This document shows, piece by piece, positions 1-7,363 of a stretch of 35,494 nucleotides of DNA (position 1 is the stretch's first letter; the number at the start of each line of letters is the position of its first letter). Made by a program: the position numbers and the translations under genes. The DNA comes from an uncultured Nostoc sp. GTDB lineage: Bacteria; Cyanobacteriota; Cyanobacteriia; Cyanobacteriales; Nostocaceae. Below the pieces are notes generated by a model. It saw nothing but the letters and a program-made list of their open reading frames with translations. It ran no database searches and had not been told where the DNA came from. The stretch covers positions 362-35,855 of the forward strand of contig NZ_CALMFY010000113.1 in NCBI RefSeq assembly GCF_937863485.1, given 5' to 3'.

Positions 1-94
1 TCCCGGGTGCATAGCGCTAAACCTGAATTCGTCGTCCTTTTCAGTCAAGGGGTGAATAAGGTTTAGGCGCTCTAACCACTGAGCTACCCACCAC
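1..94 (-). ncRNA. Partial tRNA-like RNA with expanded anticodon region
   Basis: Read on the minus strand from about 94, this begins with an acceptor-like GTGGTGGG, then TA and a normal D arm (GCTC, loop AGTGGTTA with the usual GG, GAGC). Where a 17-base anticodon arm should follow there is a much longer hairpin. CTAAACCT pairs with AGGTTTAG, ATTC pairs with GAAT further in, and the tip is CCTT-GACTGAA-AAGG. The start of a possible T arm (ACCCGGGA) reaches base 1, so the 3' part lies outside the window. At 94 bases it is already longer than a complete tRNA. It shares the core CTTGNCTGAAAAGGNCGAC with the RNA at 157-290. It could be an intron-bearing tRNA, a tRNA-derived RNA or a pseudogene; no anticodon is assigned. 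Confidence 0.5.
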
Positions 95-102
95 ATGAAA
101 AA

Positions 103-130
103 TTTTAGATTTTAAATTTTAGATTTTAGA
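103..130. repeat. Heptanucleotide tandem repeat (TTTTAGA, 4 copies)
   Basis: Four consecutive 7-base units, TTTTAGA, TTTTAAA, TTTTAGA and TTTTAGA, lie in the spacer between the two tRNA-like RNAs. The same unit family recurs at 16469-16503. Short tandem heptamers of this kind are well known in Nostocales genomes. Confidence 0.75.
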
Positions 131-156
131 TTCAATTCCATTATCTAAAATTAGTT

Positions 157-290
157 TGGTGTAGCGGAACAGGATTTTTACCTGCACCTCCAGAAGTTTG
201 ATCAAGGGTGTTTTAGTTATATGCGATAACCCTCGATATGTCGGCCTTTTCAGGCAAGGTGGGCGCTCTGTCATTTGAGCTATCCGCTAC
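157..290 (-). ncRNA. tRNA-like RNA, 134 nt, enlarged anticodon region, encoded CCA
   Basis: On the minus strand this has a perfect 8-bp acceptor (GTAGCGGA with TCCGCTAC) followed by A and an encoded CCA. It has a D stem GCTC/GAGC and a 5-bp T stem GCAGG/CCTGT around a 7-base loop. It is about 58 bases longer than an ordinary tRNA. The excess sits between the D and T arms, where CACCT can pair with AGGTG around two hairpins: CCTT/AAGG, and a 9-bp ATCGAGGGT/ACCCTTGAT with a nested GTTAT/ATAAC. The D loop (AAATGACA) lacks the GG pair and the T loop (TAAAAAT) lacks the TTC that those Gs normally contact, so both halves of the elbow interaction are missing together. It is probably tRNA-derived but not a normal decoding tRNA. 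A promoter lies just upstream. Confidence 0.55.
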
Positions 291-332
291 TGGTGAAAGC
301 TAACTCCCTAATGAAAGTTGACTTGTATTATT

Positions 333-361
333 AATGTAGTATATGTATTATTTGTTGTCAA
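333..361 (-). promoter_or_regulatory. Putative promoter for the tRNA-like RNAs
   Basis: On the minus strand a perfect -35 box TTGACA (361-356) is followed, after 17 bases, by TACATT (338-333), a 4-of-6 match to the -10 consensus. Transcription would start near 326, about 35 bases before the 5' end of the tRNA-like RNA at 290, and run leftward through both RNAs. Confidence 0.45.
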
Positions 362-688
362 GGGGCTAGAAAGCTAATTTAGAATTATTGCTTTGGAAAC
401 AGAGGTCTGAGCGGCACAAGCGAGCTGCTACTCAGAATTTCGGGGGAATATTATCCACACTGGATTGCGATCGCTCTCGTCAAAACTTTCTTATTTTCTC
501 TGGAAAAAACTTTTGCCCGATCGCAGACCAATATTAAATAAATTGCAGATTCAGAAGGTTATAACACCCACTAAATAAAGGTTTTGCCGGCATATTTGCC
601 ACAACTTGGCCAAAATATACAAAAAAGTGTCCCAATTTTTGCCAAGATAATAATATTATTTCCCAAAATTCACTTGGCAAAAATCGGC
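362..688. other. Non-coding spacer
   Basis: No convincing gene is seen here. It contains one HIP1 octamer near 468-475. An in-frame TTG at 584 could extend the following gene upstream, but the stretch 584-688 codes for nothing recognisable and an ATG at 689 is the better start. Confidence 0.5.
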
Positions 689-1414
689 ATGAGTGAAAAA
701 CCCATAGAAGATAACGGCAAGGCTTTTCTCGTTCTACTTTTGCCCATCTCGTTTTTGATTGTTTTCCTGGTTGCTACTTGGAGAATTTTACTGGCGGTAA
801 TTTTCCTGGTAATTGGCTTCAAGCTTTGGCAGGAATATCAATGGCAACAGTGGACTGTGCGAGTTAACCCAATTTTTCATCAATTGGTTCGCGAAAATCA
901 GGGCAGACTTACGCCAATGGACTTGGCAATCAAGGGCAATTTTCCTGGAACAACGGCAAAACGCTACTTGGATAGTAAAGCCTCGGAATTTGGTGCGAGT
1001 ATACTCAACTCTGAAGAAGCGGGGCAGTCTTATTACTTTATAACTGCCAGCATTCTCGGGAATATTCTTGATAGTAGTGAGCCTATTAAAGAACTTCCTG
1101 CTCAACCAGTTACTAAAACTGCGCGATCGCTCCTAGCACCACCACCAACCCCACAGGAGGAAGAACTAGAAACAGAATCACTCCCACAGCCAACCCATGA
1201 ATCAGCTAAACGATCGCTAGAAAAACAGTTAGTTTTTGGCTCTCTGATCCAATCTGAACTTGCCAAACGGCTAAATGTCTATTCCAGCACGGTTTATAAA
1301 CGGCGAAATGATCCAGAGTTTCCTGAGTGGAGTCGCAGCAAAGACCCTGATGGTATTGCCTGGTCATACTCGGAAAAAACTAAGGAGTTTTTCCCACTGG
1401 AGGAAGAAGGATAA
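689..1414 (+). CDS. Conserved-looking membrane-anchored hypothetical protein
   Basis: The protein is 241 aa from the ATG at 689; a TTG at 584 would add 35 residues. Near the N-terminus a hydrophobic stretch of about 35 residues (roughly 12-47) forms one long or two short membrane segments. A soluble domain follows, containing a helix-turn-helix-like stretch about residues 62-95 (LTPMDLAIKGNFPGTTAKRY). After a proline-rich linker a C-terminal domain (SELAKRLNVYSSTVYKRRND) reads like a second DNA-binding-type helix pair. This suggests a membrane-tethered regulator or adaptor, by inference only. It is convergent with pyrD, 24 bases apart, with an AT-rich inverted repeat (AATTCAAAA at 1416 and TTTTGAATT at 1450) that could end both transcripts. 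I do not recognise the family. Confidence 0.7.
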   Translation: MSEKPIEDNGKAFLVLLLPISFLIVFLVATWRILLAVIFLVIGFKLWQEYQWQQWTVRVNPIFHQLVRENQGRLTPMDLAIKGNFPGTTAKRYLDSKASEFGASILNSEEAGQSYYFITASILGNILDSSEPIKELPAQPVTKTARSLLAPPPTPQEEELETESLPQPTHESAKRSLEKQLVFGSLIQSELAKRLNVYSSTVYKRRNDPEFPEWSRSKDPDGIAWSYSEKTKEFFPLEEEG

Positions 1415-1438
1415 CAATTCAAAATTTAAAAATATTAA

Positions 1439-2581
1439 TTACTTTTGATTTTTGAATTCTAAACCCACAGCTTCGTTGATGGAATTTAATCCGCTTTGTT
1501 CTAATAGGACAAGCAAACCTAAAAGAATCCGACGTACCATCAATGGGCCTTCGTAAATCCAGCCTGTATAAACCTGGATCAAGCTAGCACCAGCAGTAAT
1601 TTTTTCCCAAGCATCTTCCGGGGAAAAAATGCCACCAACGCCAATAATTGGGATTTGTCCTTGGGTTTGCTGCCAAATAAAACGAATTACCTCAGTGGAG
1701 CGATCGCGCAATGGTTCACCGCTAATTCCGCCAGCTTCTGACTGGGGTGATTTGCCAGTTTGGTCAATTATTTGGGTTTTCAGTCCATCACGGCGGATGG
1801 TGGTGTTGGTGGCGATAATTCCCGCCAGTTGGTAGGTTTTAGCCAAAGAAATAATGTCAGCGATCGCAACCCAATCCAAATCTGGCGCTATCTTGACAAA
1901 AATTGGCTTTTGTGCAGTATTTTCTTGTTGTAATAATTCCAAGATGGTACTGAGCATAGAAGCATCTTGGAGCGATCGCAAGCCTGGTGTATTCGGGGAA
2001 GAAACATTAACAACAAAATAGTCTCCCAAATCCTTGAGTAAGCGAAAACTATCGAGATAATCCTGTGCGGCGGCTTCCAGGGGAGTTACCTTAGATTTAC
2101 CCAAATTGATCCCTATGGGTATTAACTCGACGTTATCCTGCTTTTCCTGTCCCAAACGTGCCGCCATTGCTGCTGCACCACGATTATTAAAGCCCATGCG
2201 ATTGAGAGCAGCTTTGTCCAACGGCAAGCGAAATAAACGGGGACGCGGATTTCCTGGCTGTGCGTGAAAAGTTACAGTTCCTAGTTCCGCAAAGCCAAAA
2301 CCCAGGTTAGACCAAATACTAGCAGCGACTCCATCCTTGTCAAAGCCAGCTGCTAATCCTAGAGGATTTGGAAAGTTTAGCCCAAACAAATTTTGTTCTA
2401 AGCGTGAATCGTACAGACATAAGGAGTGCTTTAAGCGTTGGTTTATCCAACTAGCAGGAGGGCGAATGCCTGTTTGGGATAGCCAATTAAAACTGCGAAT
2501 CGTCTGTTGGTGTAACCACTCTGAATCAGTTTTTACCAGGTTGAACAAAAGCGGACGAATCGCAAGTTGATAAATATCCAT
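1439..2581 (-). CDS. pyrD: Dihydroorotate dehydrogenase (quinone), class 2
   Basis: This is the fourth step of pyrimidine synthesis: FMN-dependent oxidation of dihydroorotate to orotate with electrons passed to membrane quinone. The 380-aa length fits class 2. The N-terminal 40 residues form the helical extension used for membrane contact. [13 protein letters not shown] and the [11 protein letters not shown] segment follow, then NRMGFNNRG. The class 2 signature [15 protein letters not shown] carries the catalytic serine, and KIAPDL, ATNTT and GVGGI with a C-terminal phosphate-binding segment complete the FMN barrel. A coiled-coil gene ends 14 bases upstream on the same strand, so the two are probably co-transcribed. 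Confidence 0.96.
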   Translation of the reverse strand: MDIYQLAIRPLLFNLVKTDSEWLHQQTIRSFNWLSQTGIRPPASWINQRLKHSLCLYDSRLEQNLFGLNFPNPLGLAAGFDKDGVAASIWSNLGFGFAELGTVTFHAQPGNPRPRLFRLPLDKAALNRMGFNNRGAAAMAARLGQEKQDNVELIPIGINLGKSKVTPLEAAAQDYLDSFRLLKDLGDYFVVNVSSPNTPGLRSLQDASMLSTILELLQQENTAQKPIFVKIAPDLDWVAIADIISLAKTYQLAGIIATNTTIRRDGLKTQIIDQTGKSPQSEAGGISGEPLRDRSTEVIRFIWQQTQGQIPIIGVGGIFSPEDAWEKITAGASLIQVYTGWIYEGPLMVRRILLGLLVLLEQSGLNSINEAVGLEFKNQK

Positions 2582-2595
2582 TTCAATCCTTAATA

Positions 2596-2970
2596 CTACC
2601 CGAATTCGGTAGACTGCCGCGCTTCCTTTTTAGCTTGTCGGAGTTTCTCTTTAGCTTGTCGGAGTTCTTCTTTAGCTTGGCGTGCTTCCTCTTTAGCTTG
2701 TCGGAGTTCTTCTTTAGTTTGTCGTACTTCTTCAGCAATCTGCCGTATTTCTTCGGCAGAATTTCTCATTTCTTCAGCAAGCTGTCGGTTTTCTTCAGCA
2801 GAATTTCTTATTTCTTCAGCAAGCTGTCGGCTTTCTTCTTGTGAGAGCCTGACATCTTCAGCAGACTCTCGCTCGTCCTCTTGTGAGAGCCTGCTATCTT
2901 CAGCAGACTCTCGCTTTTCCTCTGAGACTTGTCTCTGCTCCTCTCGATCATCAGATGAAGTTTTGCCCAT
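2596..2970 (-). CDS. Heptad-repeat coiled-coil protein (16 x 7 residues)
   Basis: The protein is 124 aa from the ATG at 2970, which has an AGGGA ribosome-binding site just upstream; a TTG at 3003 gives a longer alternative. After a 12-residue head ([12 protein letters not shown]) the whole protein is sixteen back-to-back 7-residue units of the form R-Q/N/E-x-x-E/K-E/D-x, for example [21 protein letters not shown]. This predicts one uninterrupted, highly charged helix about 17 nm long, with no signal peptide or membrane segment. The DNA repeats with a 21-base period (about 2599-2934). It lies 14 bases upstream of pyrD and is divergent from the GAF gene. Function is unknown; a structural or scaffold role is inference. 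Confidence 0.72.
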   Translation of the reverse strand: MGKTSSDDREEQRQVSEEKRESAEDSRLSQEDERESAEDVRLSQEESRQLAEEIRNSAEENRQLAEEMRNSAEEIRQIAEEVRQTKEELRQAKEEARQAKEELRQAKEKLRQAKKEARQSTEFG

Positions 2971-3103
2971 TTCCCTAGCACTCCATAATCTAACTTCAAC
3001 CAACCCGTTACTTAGAACTTTCAGTAAACACCCGTGGCAATATTACTCAGGATGCTTTTATGGGCATCTTATATATTACAAGTTATGTAAACCAATAAAT
3101 CAG

Positions 3104-6025
3104 ATGGGGCAGCCGCAAAAACCTATAGCCGCCGAACAGCAAATCCTCTCCTTGGGACGCGTCCTCCAGAGCCTTAGGGAAGAAGAAGATGTTGACGTTC
3201 TGATTGAAACTACTATTTCTTATCTTAAGGAACAGTTTGACTACAGACTGATTTGGATTGCTCTTTACGATCGCCTGAATCACATATTATTTGGCAAAGG
3301 AGGCATCACACCTGATCGTGACACGAGCTTTTTACGACAAAGGGTTGTTCTCAGTCCTGGGGATTTATTAGAGCAGGTGGTGATTGAACAGCATCCTTTG
3401 GGCATAGCCGATTTGCAAACTGAAATCCGCGCCGCAGATTGGCGAAAAATTGCAGAAAAATTCCACATCCAGGGAACCATTATTTTACCAATTCGCCATA
3501 AAGACCGCTGCTTGGGTTTGCTGTTACTGGGTTCAGAACGCTGGGGCTACCTACTCACAGGGGAAGCAAAAGCACGTTTGATGATGGTGTTAGGTGAATT
3601 GGGGGCAGTGCTTTATCAAAATGAGATGGATTTGCAGCACAAGCAAACCAAGAGAACCGACGAGCCATTATTAGAATTGCTGGAAAATTTACGCACCCTG
3701 ACTAACCTTAATCAAAAACTTGAAGCAGCGGTGCAAGCAACTCATAAATTTGTCTCTCCCAGTCGGACAAATGTTTACTGGTTTGAGCGGGAAGGGCGCT
3801 ACTTTTGGTGTCGGATGAGCAATCAGTTGGTCAAAATCGATCGCAATTCCAGCAATCAGCAAGCAGCAGGAATTACTGTACAGGAGTTGAGCGACTTTTA
3901 TTATGCTTTGGCAGTTAACCAAATTGTCTCGATTGGTGATGCCCGTAGTTCCTTGAAAAGCCATTTTACGGCAAAATTGCTGCAACGCTTGAAGGTGCGA
4001 TCGCTCTTGGCAGCTCCGATAATTTGGCAAAAGAACTTGCTCGGTTTTCTGGCGGTGGAAAGCAATGAACCTCAAATCTGGACGGAGACAGACAAAAATT
4101 TCGTCCAAGGTGTTGCTGGTTTAATCTCCTTGGTTGCACCCGCTGAAAGCATGGAAAGCACCGTTAAACAGATTCAAGAGGATGCTCAACTGACTAGCCA
4201 AGTTGCCCAAGGTATCTATAGCGAACATGACCTTCAGGAAAGTTTACACAGTTGTGCTAAGAGAGTTTTAGCTCGATTAGCAGCCACCCGCTTTTTATTG
4301 TTGCAGCATGACCCTGAGCAGAATAATTATCAATTTATTTACCAAAGTCAGCCCTATAATCGCCGAGCATTGACATTTACGCTTCATCCTCTCAAAGAAT
4401 TAGATGGGCAGCTTTTGCAACGTTCAACTCAAGCGGTGGAAATTGAGAACTTAGATGAAGATTTACGCTTTTTTAACTGGCGTCCCCCTTTATTAGAAAA
4501 TGGTGTGCGATCGCTACTTGTTTGTAAATGCACTCACGAGCATATACCAGCAGCGCTTTTGGTCATTACTCACGAAACCCATCGTTATTGGACAACTCTG
4601 GAAAAGGAATTACTGTGGGCCGTCAGTCAACAGATTGGTGTCATTCTTCGTCAGTGGCAATTACACAACCGCACCACCCAGCAGCAAAAAACTTCCCAGG
4701 CATTTGAGCAATGCCTACACATCCTGACACAATCCCAAAACAGCAAAATCGAGGTCAAAAAAAAGCATTTAGAACGGACAGCACTCGAACAAATAGCATC
4801 AATTTTGGGCTGTCCCCTAGCGGTACTGTTATCCTGGTCACCTGGTGAAAGTTGGGCAAAAATTATCCCTGGAGTGATTGAGAATAGTAAATTTGGGATT
4901 TTTTCTGAAGCATCTATTCCTATCCAGGGTGAAGCCTTAATTCAGTGGGCCCTTGCTACGGAGAGTTACCTGATTTTGAAGGTAGATGATTTACCCCCAG
5001 AAACTCGAAAATGGTTGAATGCTCCAGACAAAGGTCAAATTTTGGTGATGGCATTACGTACCAATGCTGATTATGAAACCACAGGTGTAGTCTTGTTGGC
5101 AGACTATCAAGAGTGTCGCTGGTCAGAGCAAAACCTCAGTGCGACAGTAACTCTGATTTCTCAATTAGCCTGGTGGCGTCGTGAAAAGCAAATTACCCAA
5201 CTTCTAGAATCCACAACAGAGGAATTACGACAACTCAACTGGTACAAACATCGTCGCTCAGAGGAAATCCAAAGAATAACAGCGCACTCCCTTAGACAAA
5301 TACATGATTTGGGCATTCCTGCTAATGAACTTACTCAGATGCGCTACCAGCTATTGCTGCGGCAGTTAGACCACACAACCACCTCCATGAGTGGAATGCT
5401 AAAACTTGAGCACTGGCAACTAAACATAAGTTGGGAAACTATACCCATAGCCAGTTTAATGAAGCGATCGCTCGAACGCATCGAAAATTTTGTCAAACAA
5501 CAAAAGCTGTGGATTGGTGTACATGGTTTGGGACAACAGATTGAGGAGCAATCGCCAAAGAACTCTTCATTAACTAAAGGCGTTCCTACCTCAAACACTC
5601 AATCTTCAATGGCGATCGCTGGTGATATTGTCAAAATTGAATTAGTTATCCATGAATTATTGGTTACTGCCTGTAACCGTTCTCAAATCGGCGGCAGAAT
5701 TGACATTTGGTGTCGCCGTTTAGATGCATCTAAAACCGTAGATCCAAATTATTCTTCTGCAACTACAGAGGCTGAACATCAGACATCTCTAGAACTGTCG
5801 ATTACATATAACGGTGCGATCGAACCAGAGCTACTAACAGAGCTACATAATAATACACCCAAAGATGTGCTTGCTGCCTCTAACCTTGACCAACCACCAG
5901 GTTTACATCTGCTAATATGTCAAAATTTCATGCAGAAGTTAGGAGGACAGTTGAATTTCTATCAATTACCAGATAATCGAGTAGTTAGCCGCTTGCTGTT
6001 GCCGTTAGTTGGTGATGATTCTTAG
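3104..6025 (+). CDS. Multi-GAF sensor protein with degenerate histidine-kinase ATPase domain
   Basis: The protein is 973 aa from the ATG at 3104. Four GAF-like domains can be followed at about residues 20-185, 200-360, 370-530 and 545-720. Typical endings are TIILPIRHKDRCLGLLLLGS, LLAAPIIWQKNLLGFLAVES and LLVCKCTHEHIPAALLVI. A helical linker (about 725-790) sits where a kinase dimerisation domain would be, but no canonical H-box (H-E/D-x-R-T-P) is seen. The C-terminus resembles a HATPase domain: an N-box-like HELLVTACN and a G2-like GLHLLICQNFMQKLGG are present. The G1 aspartate motif is replaced by ITYNGA. It is probably a cytosolic signalling protein with weak or no kinase activity. No chromophore-binding cysteine context was recognised with certainty. 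It is divergent from the coiled-coil/pyrD pair, with 133 bases between starts. Confidence 0.85.
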   Translation: MGQPQKPIAAEQQILSLGRVLQSLREEEDVDVLIETTISYLKEQFDYRLIWIALYDRLNHILFGKGGITPDRDTSFLRQRVVLSPGDLLEQVVIEQHPLGIADLQTEIRAADWRKIAEKFHIQGTIILPIRHKDRCLGLLLLGSERWGYLLTGEAKARLMMVLGELGAVLYQNEMDLQHKQTKRTDEPLLELLENLRTLTNLNQKLEAAVQATHKFVSPSRTNVYWFEREGRYFWCRMSNQLVKIDRNSSNQQAAGITVQELSDFYYALAVNQIVSIGDARSSLKSHFTAKLLQRLKVRSLLAAPIIWQKNLLGFLAVESNEPQIWTETDKNFVQGVAGLISLVAPAESMESTVKQIQEDAQLTSQVAQGIYSEHDLQESLHSCAKRVLARLAATRFLLLQHDPEQNNYQFIYQSQPYNRRALTFTLHPLKELDGQLLQRSTQAVEIENLDEDLRFFNWRPPLLENGVRSLLVCKCTHEHIPAALLVITHETHRYWTTLEKELLWAVSQQIGVILRQWQLHNRTTQQQKTSQAFEQCLHILTQSQNSKIEVKKKHLERTALEQIASILGCPLAVLLSWSPGESWAKIIPGVIENSKFGIFSEASIPIQGEALIQWALATESYLILKVDDLPPETRKWLNAPDKGQILVMALRTNADYETTGVVLLADYQECRWSEQNLSATVTLISQLAWWRREKQITQLLESTTEELRQLNWYKHRRSEEIQRITAHSLRQIHDLGIPANELTQMRYQLLLRQLDHTTTSMSGMLKLEHWQLNISWETIPIASLMKRSLERIENFVKQQKLWIGVHGLGQQIEEQSPKNSSLTKGVPTSNTQSSMAIAGDIVKIELVIHELLVTACNRSQIGGRIDIWCRRLDASKTVDPNYSSATTEAEHQTSLELSITYNGAIEPELLTELHNNTPKDVLAASNLDQPPGLHLLICQNFMQKLGGQLNFYQLPDNRVVSRLLLPLVGDDS

Positions 6026-6637
6026 TAGCATTTTTCAAAACAAGTGTCTGAAAATGAGCTTGAGTTAAGCATTTCTTCCTTCTCTTCCTTTACATCCTTC
6101 TCTACGAGACGCTGCCAAGCTACACGTAGTGTCTCCAAGAGTTGGCGGTAGCCTGTGGCAAGCCCTCCGAGTGACGCTCGTACCCCGCTCTAAGCAAACG
6201 CAAGAGCCTCTCTAAAAGTTGCCATGCCGCAGGCTTTACGCTTTGGCGTCTCCCTTTAGGAGAAGACTGCGCTGCTTCACCGCTTTGCGTCTACATTAAA
6301 AAAATTGACTTTGACAAAGAGTTAAGCCTTAACCTAAGCGGATTAACTTGTTAACTACAACCATTAACAATTTAGCTTTGTCACTGTCAAGGCTAATTAA
6401 ACGGAAATATAAAATTATCTTAGCAATTATCTCAATTTATTTGTATATATTTACTGACTTCACCAAGAGGTCAGCTTTGAGTTTTTAATAACTTGAATAT
6501 CCACAAAAAACGTGACATTTTTTTTTAAACTAGTTAACATATAACTTGATAAAACACTGATCAGGATTATTAATTTTGAATGTAATATAAATTCATATTT
6601 TAATTTATAAAAAATAATTAACCAGCCCAAAATCAGC
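6026..6637. other. Non-coding region with degenerate repeats
   Basis: About 600 bases lack a plausible gene. The first half (about 6090-6300) is a GC-rich mosaic of short interspersed repeats and the second half is AT-rich and featureless to the eye. Together with the dead regulator that follows, it looks like a decayed accessory spacer. Confidence 0.5.
6117..6240. repeat. Interspersed GC-rich repeat modules
   Basis: AAGCTACACGTAGTGTCTCC running into AAGAGTTG (6117-6144), and later TCTCTAAAAGTTGCCATGCC continuing into GCAGGCTTTAC, match the module at 16689-16734 with a few changes. A shorter relative is at 19778-19803. At this locus the two halves are separated, whereas at 16689 they are joined. 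Confidence 0.65.
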
Positions 6638-6842
6638 AAAATTGTCTATAAAATTGGGCTATTAATGGGATTTACACAAGAAGAATTAGCAATTTATCCT
6701 TAGCGTTGCTTTACCAACAGTGAACCGTTGGGAAAATAAAGACAGTAATCTCTTAAGGATTGTTGTGCAGGAGATTGAAGTTTTAGTAGAAAAACTTGGT
6801 AAAAAGGTCAAAATATATTGGCAAGCAGAACATGAAATCTAA
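6638..6842 (+). pseudogene. Remnant of an XRE-type helix-turn-helix regulator
   Basis: One frame reads GLLMGFTQEELA then hits a stop. A second frame, picking up at about 6700, reads SVALPTVNRWENKDSNL and runs to a stop at 6842. Joined, these make the helix-turn-helix core of an XRE-family regulator (TQEELA...VALPTVNRWEN). No start codon is visible and the two halves are in different frames, so this is a decayed gene. It lies 63 bases upstream of the VWA gene and may once have regulated it; that is inference. Confidence 0.55.
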
Positions 6843-6905
6843 ACCATTCATCTATTGCTTTGAGAAAGACCAATATAAAATTTATCTACCTGGAGAAATC
6901 TATCA

Positions 6906-7325
6906 ATGAGTTTTAGATACTTCAAGTATTGGTTAAGATTTAGTTCAATCCAAAGCATTATTGTTTTGGCTATAGTATCAATTTATAACTTGTGTGGTGC
7001 ATCTGCTCAGACTACTCCTAAAGGCGGAATTGACTGGATTTTAGTAGTAGATACTTCCGCTTCCATGCGTGGTGTAGGTGGAACAAAGAATATTTTTGAG
7101 CCAGTAAAGAATTCTGTTACTGAATTTGTTAACACTGCCAGATTAGGTGATACCGTTACTATCTATACTTTTGACAAAGATGTAACTTTAAATGCAGATG
7201 ATATCAAGATTACCAGTAATCCAGACAGAGGTAAACTCAAGCAAATAATTAGCTCACTTCAGGCTGAGGGTGTGCGGACTCATACAGGTAAGGCTGTGCA
7301 AAAAGCGCTGCATCCGCCCTGTTAA
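6906..7325 (+). CDS. VWA-domain membrane protein, N-terminal part (frameshifted)
   Basis: This piece starts after a ribosome-binding GGAGAA. It encodes a signal peptide (about residues 1-34, ending GASA) and the first half of a von Willebrand factor A domain. The metal-ion (MIDAS) motif DTSAS is at residues 49-53, and GVRTHTGKAV probably holds the MIDAS threonine. Reading ends abruptly at a TAA (7323) in ALHPPC, whereas the -1 frame, open from 7292, continues the domain. The shift therefore lies within 7292-7322, next to a run of five A (7300-7304). One base appears to be missing, by mutation or sequencing error. The third MIDAS residue lies in the next piece, so this fragment alone should not bind metal properly. 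Confidence 0.75.
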   Translation: MSFRYFKYWLRFSSIQSIIVLAIVSIYNLCGASAQTTPKGGIDWILVVDTSASMRGVGGTKNIFEPVKNSVTEFVNTARLGDTVTIYTFDKDVTLNADDIKITSNPDRGKLKQIISSLQAEGVRTHTGKAVQKALHPPC

Positions 7326-7363
7326 ACAAACGTGCTGATGCTCTTGGTCGGACTGTCAGCATA

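Noticed and set aside
157..290. Group I intron, as in cyanobacterial tRNA-Leu(UAA)
   Set aside because: The extra sequence is only about 58 bases, far below group I intron size, and no P7-type core was seen.
157..290. tmRNA or selenocysteine tRNA
   Set aside because: There is no tag reading frame or tmRNA length, and despite the 8-bp acceptor there is no long D stem or UCA anticodon arm.
1416..1458. Strong terminator between the first hypothetical gene and pyrD
   Set aside because: The inverted repeat is almost all A/T with a 25-base loop and overlaps the pyrD 3' codons; mentioned only as a possibility.
2635..2844. Plus-strand frame rich in Phe/Ser/Leu opposite the coiled-coil gene
   Set aside because: It is the antisense of the heptad repeat; low complexity with no start signal.
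2599..2934. Regular 21-base repeats that could suggest a CRISPR array or satellite
   Set aside because: There are no unique spacers; the period is exactly 7 codons and one strand encodes a clean heptad coiled coil with a good start.
7299..7305. Programmed -1 frameshift site in the VWA gene
   Set aside because: The A run is not in the X-XXY-YYZ register and no strong downstream stem was seen; mutation or sequencing error is simpler.
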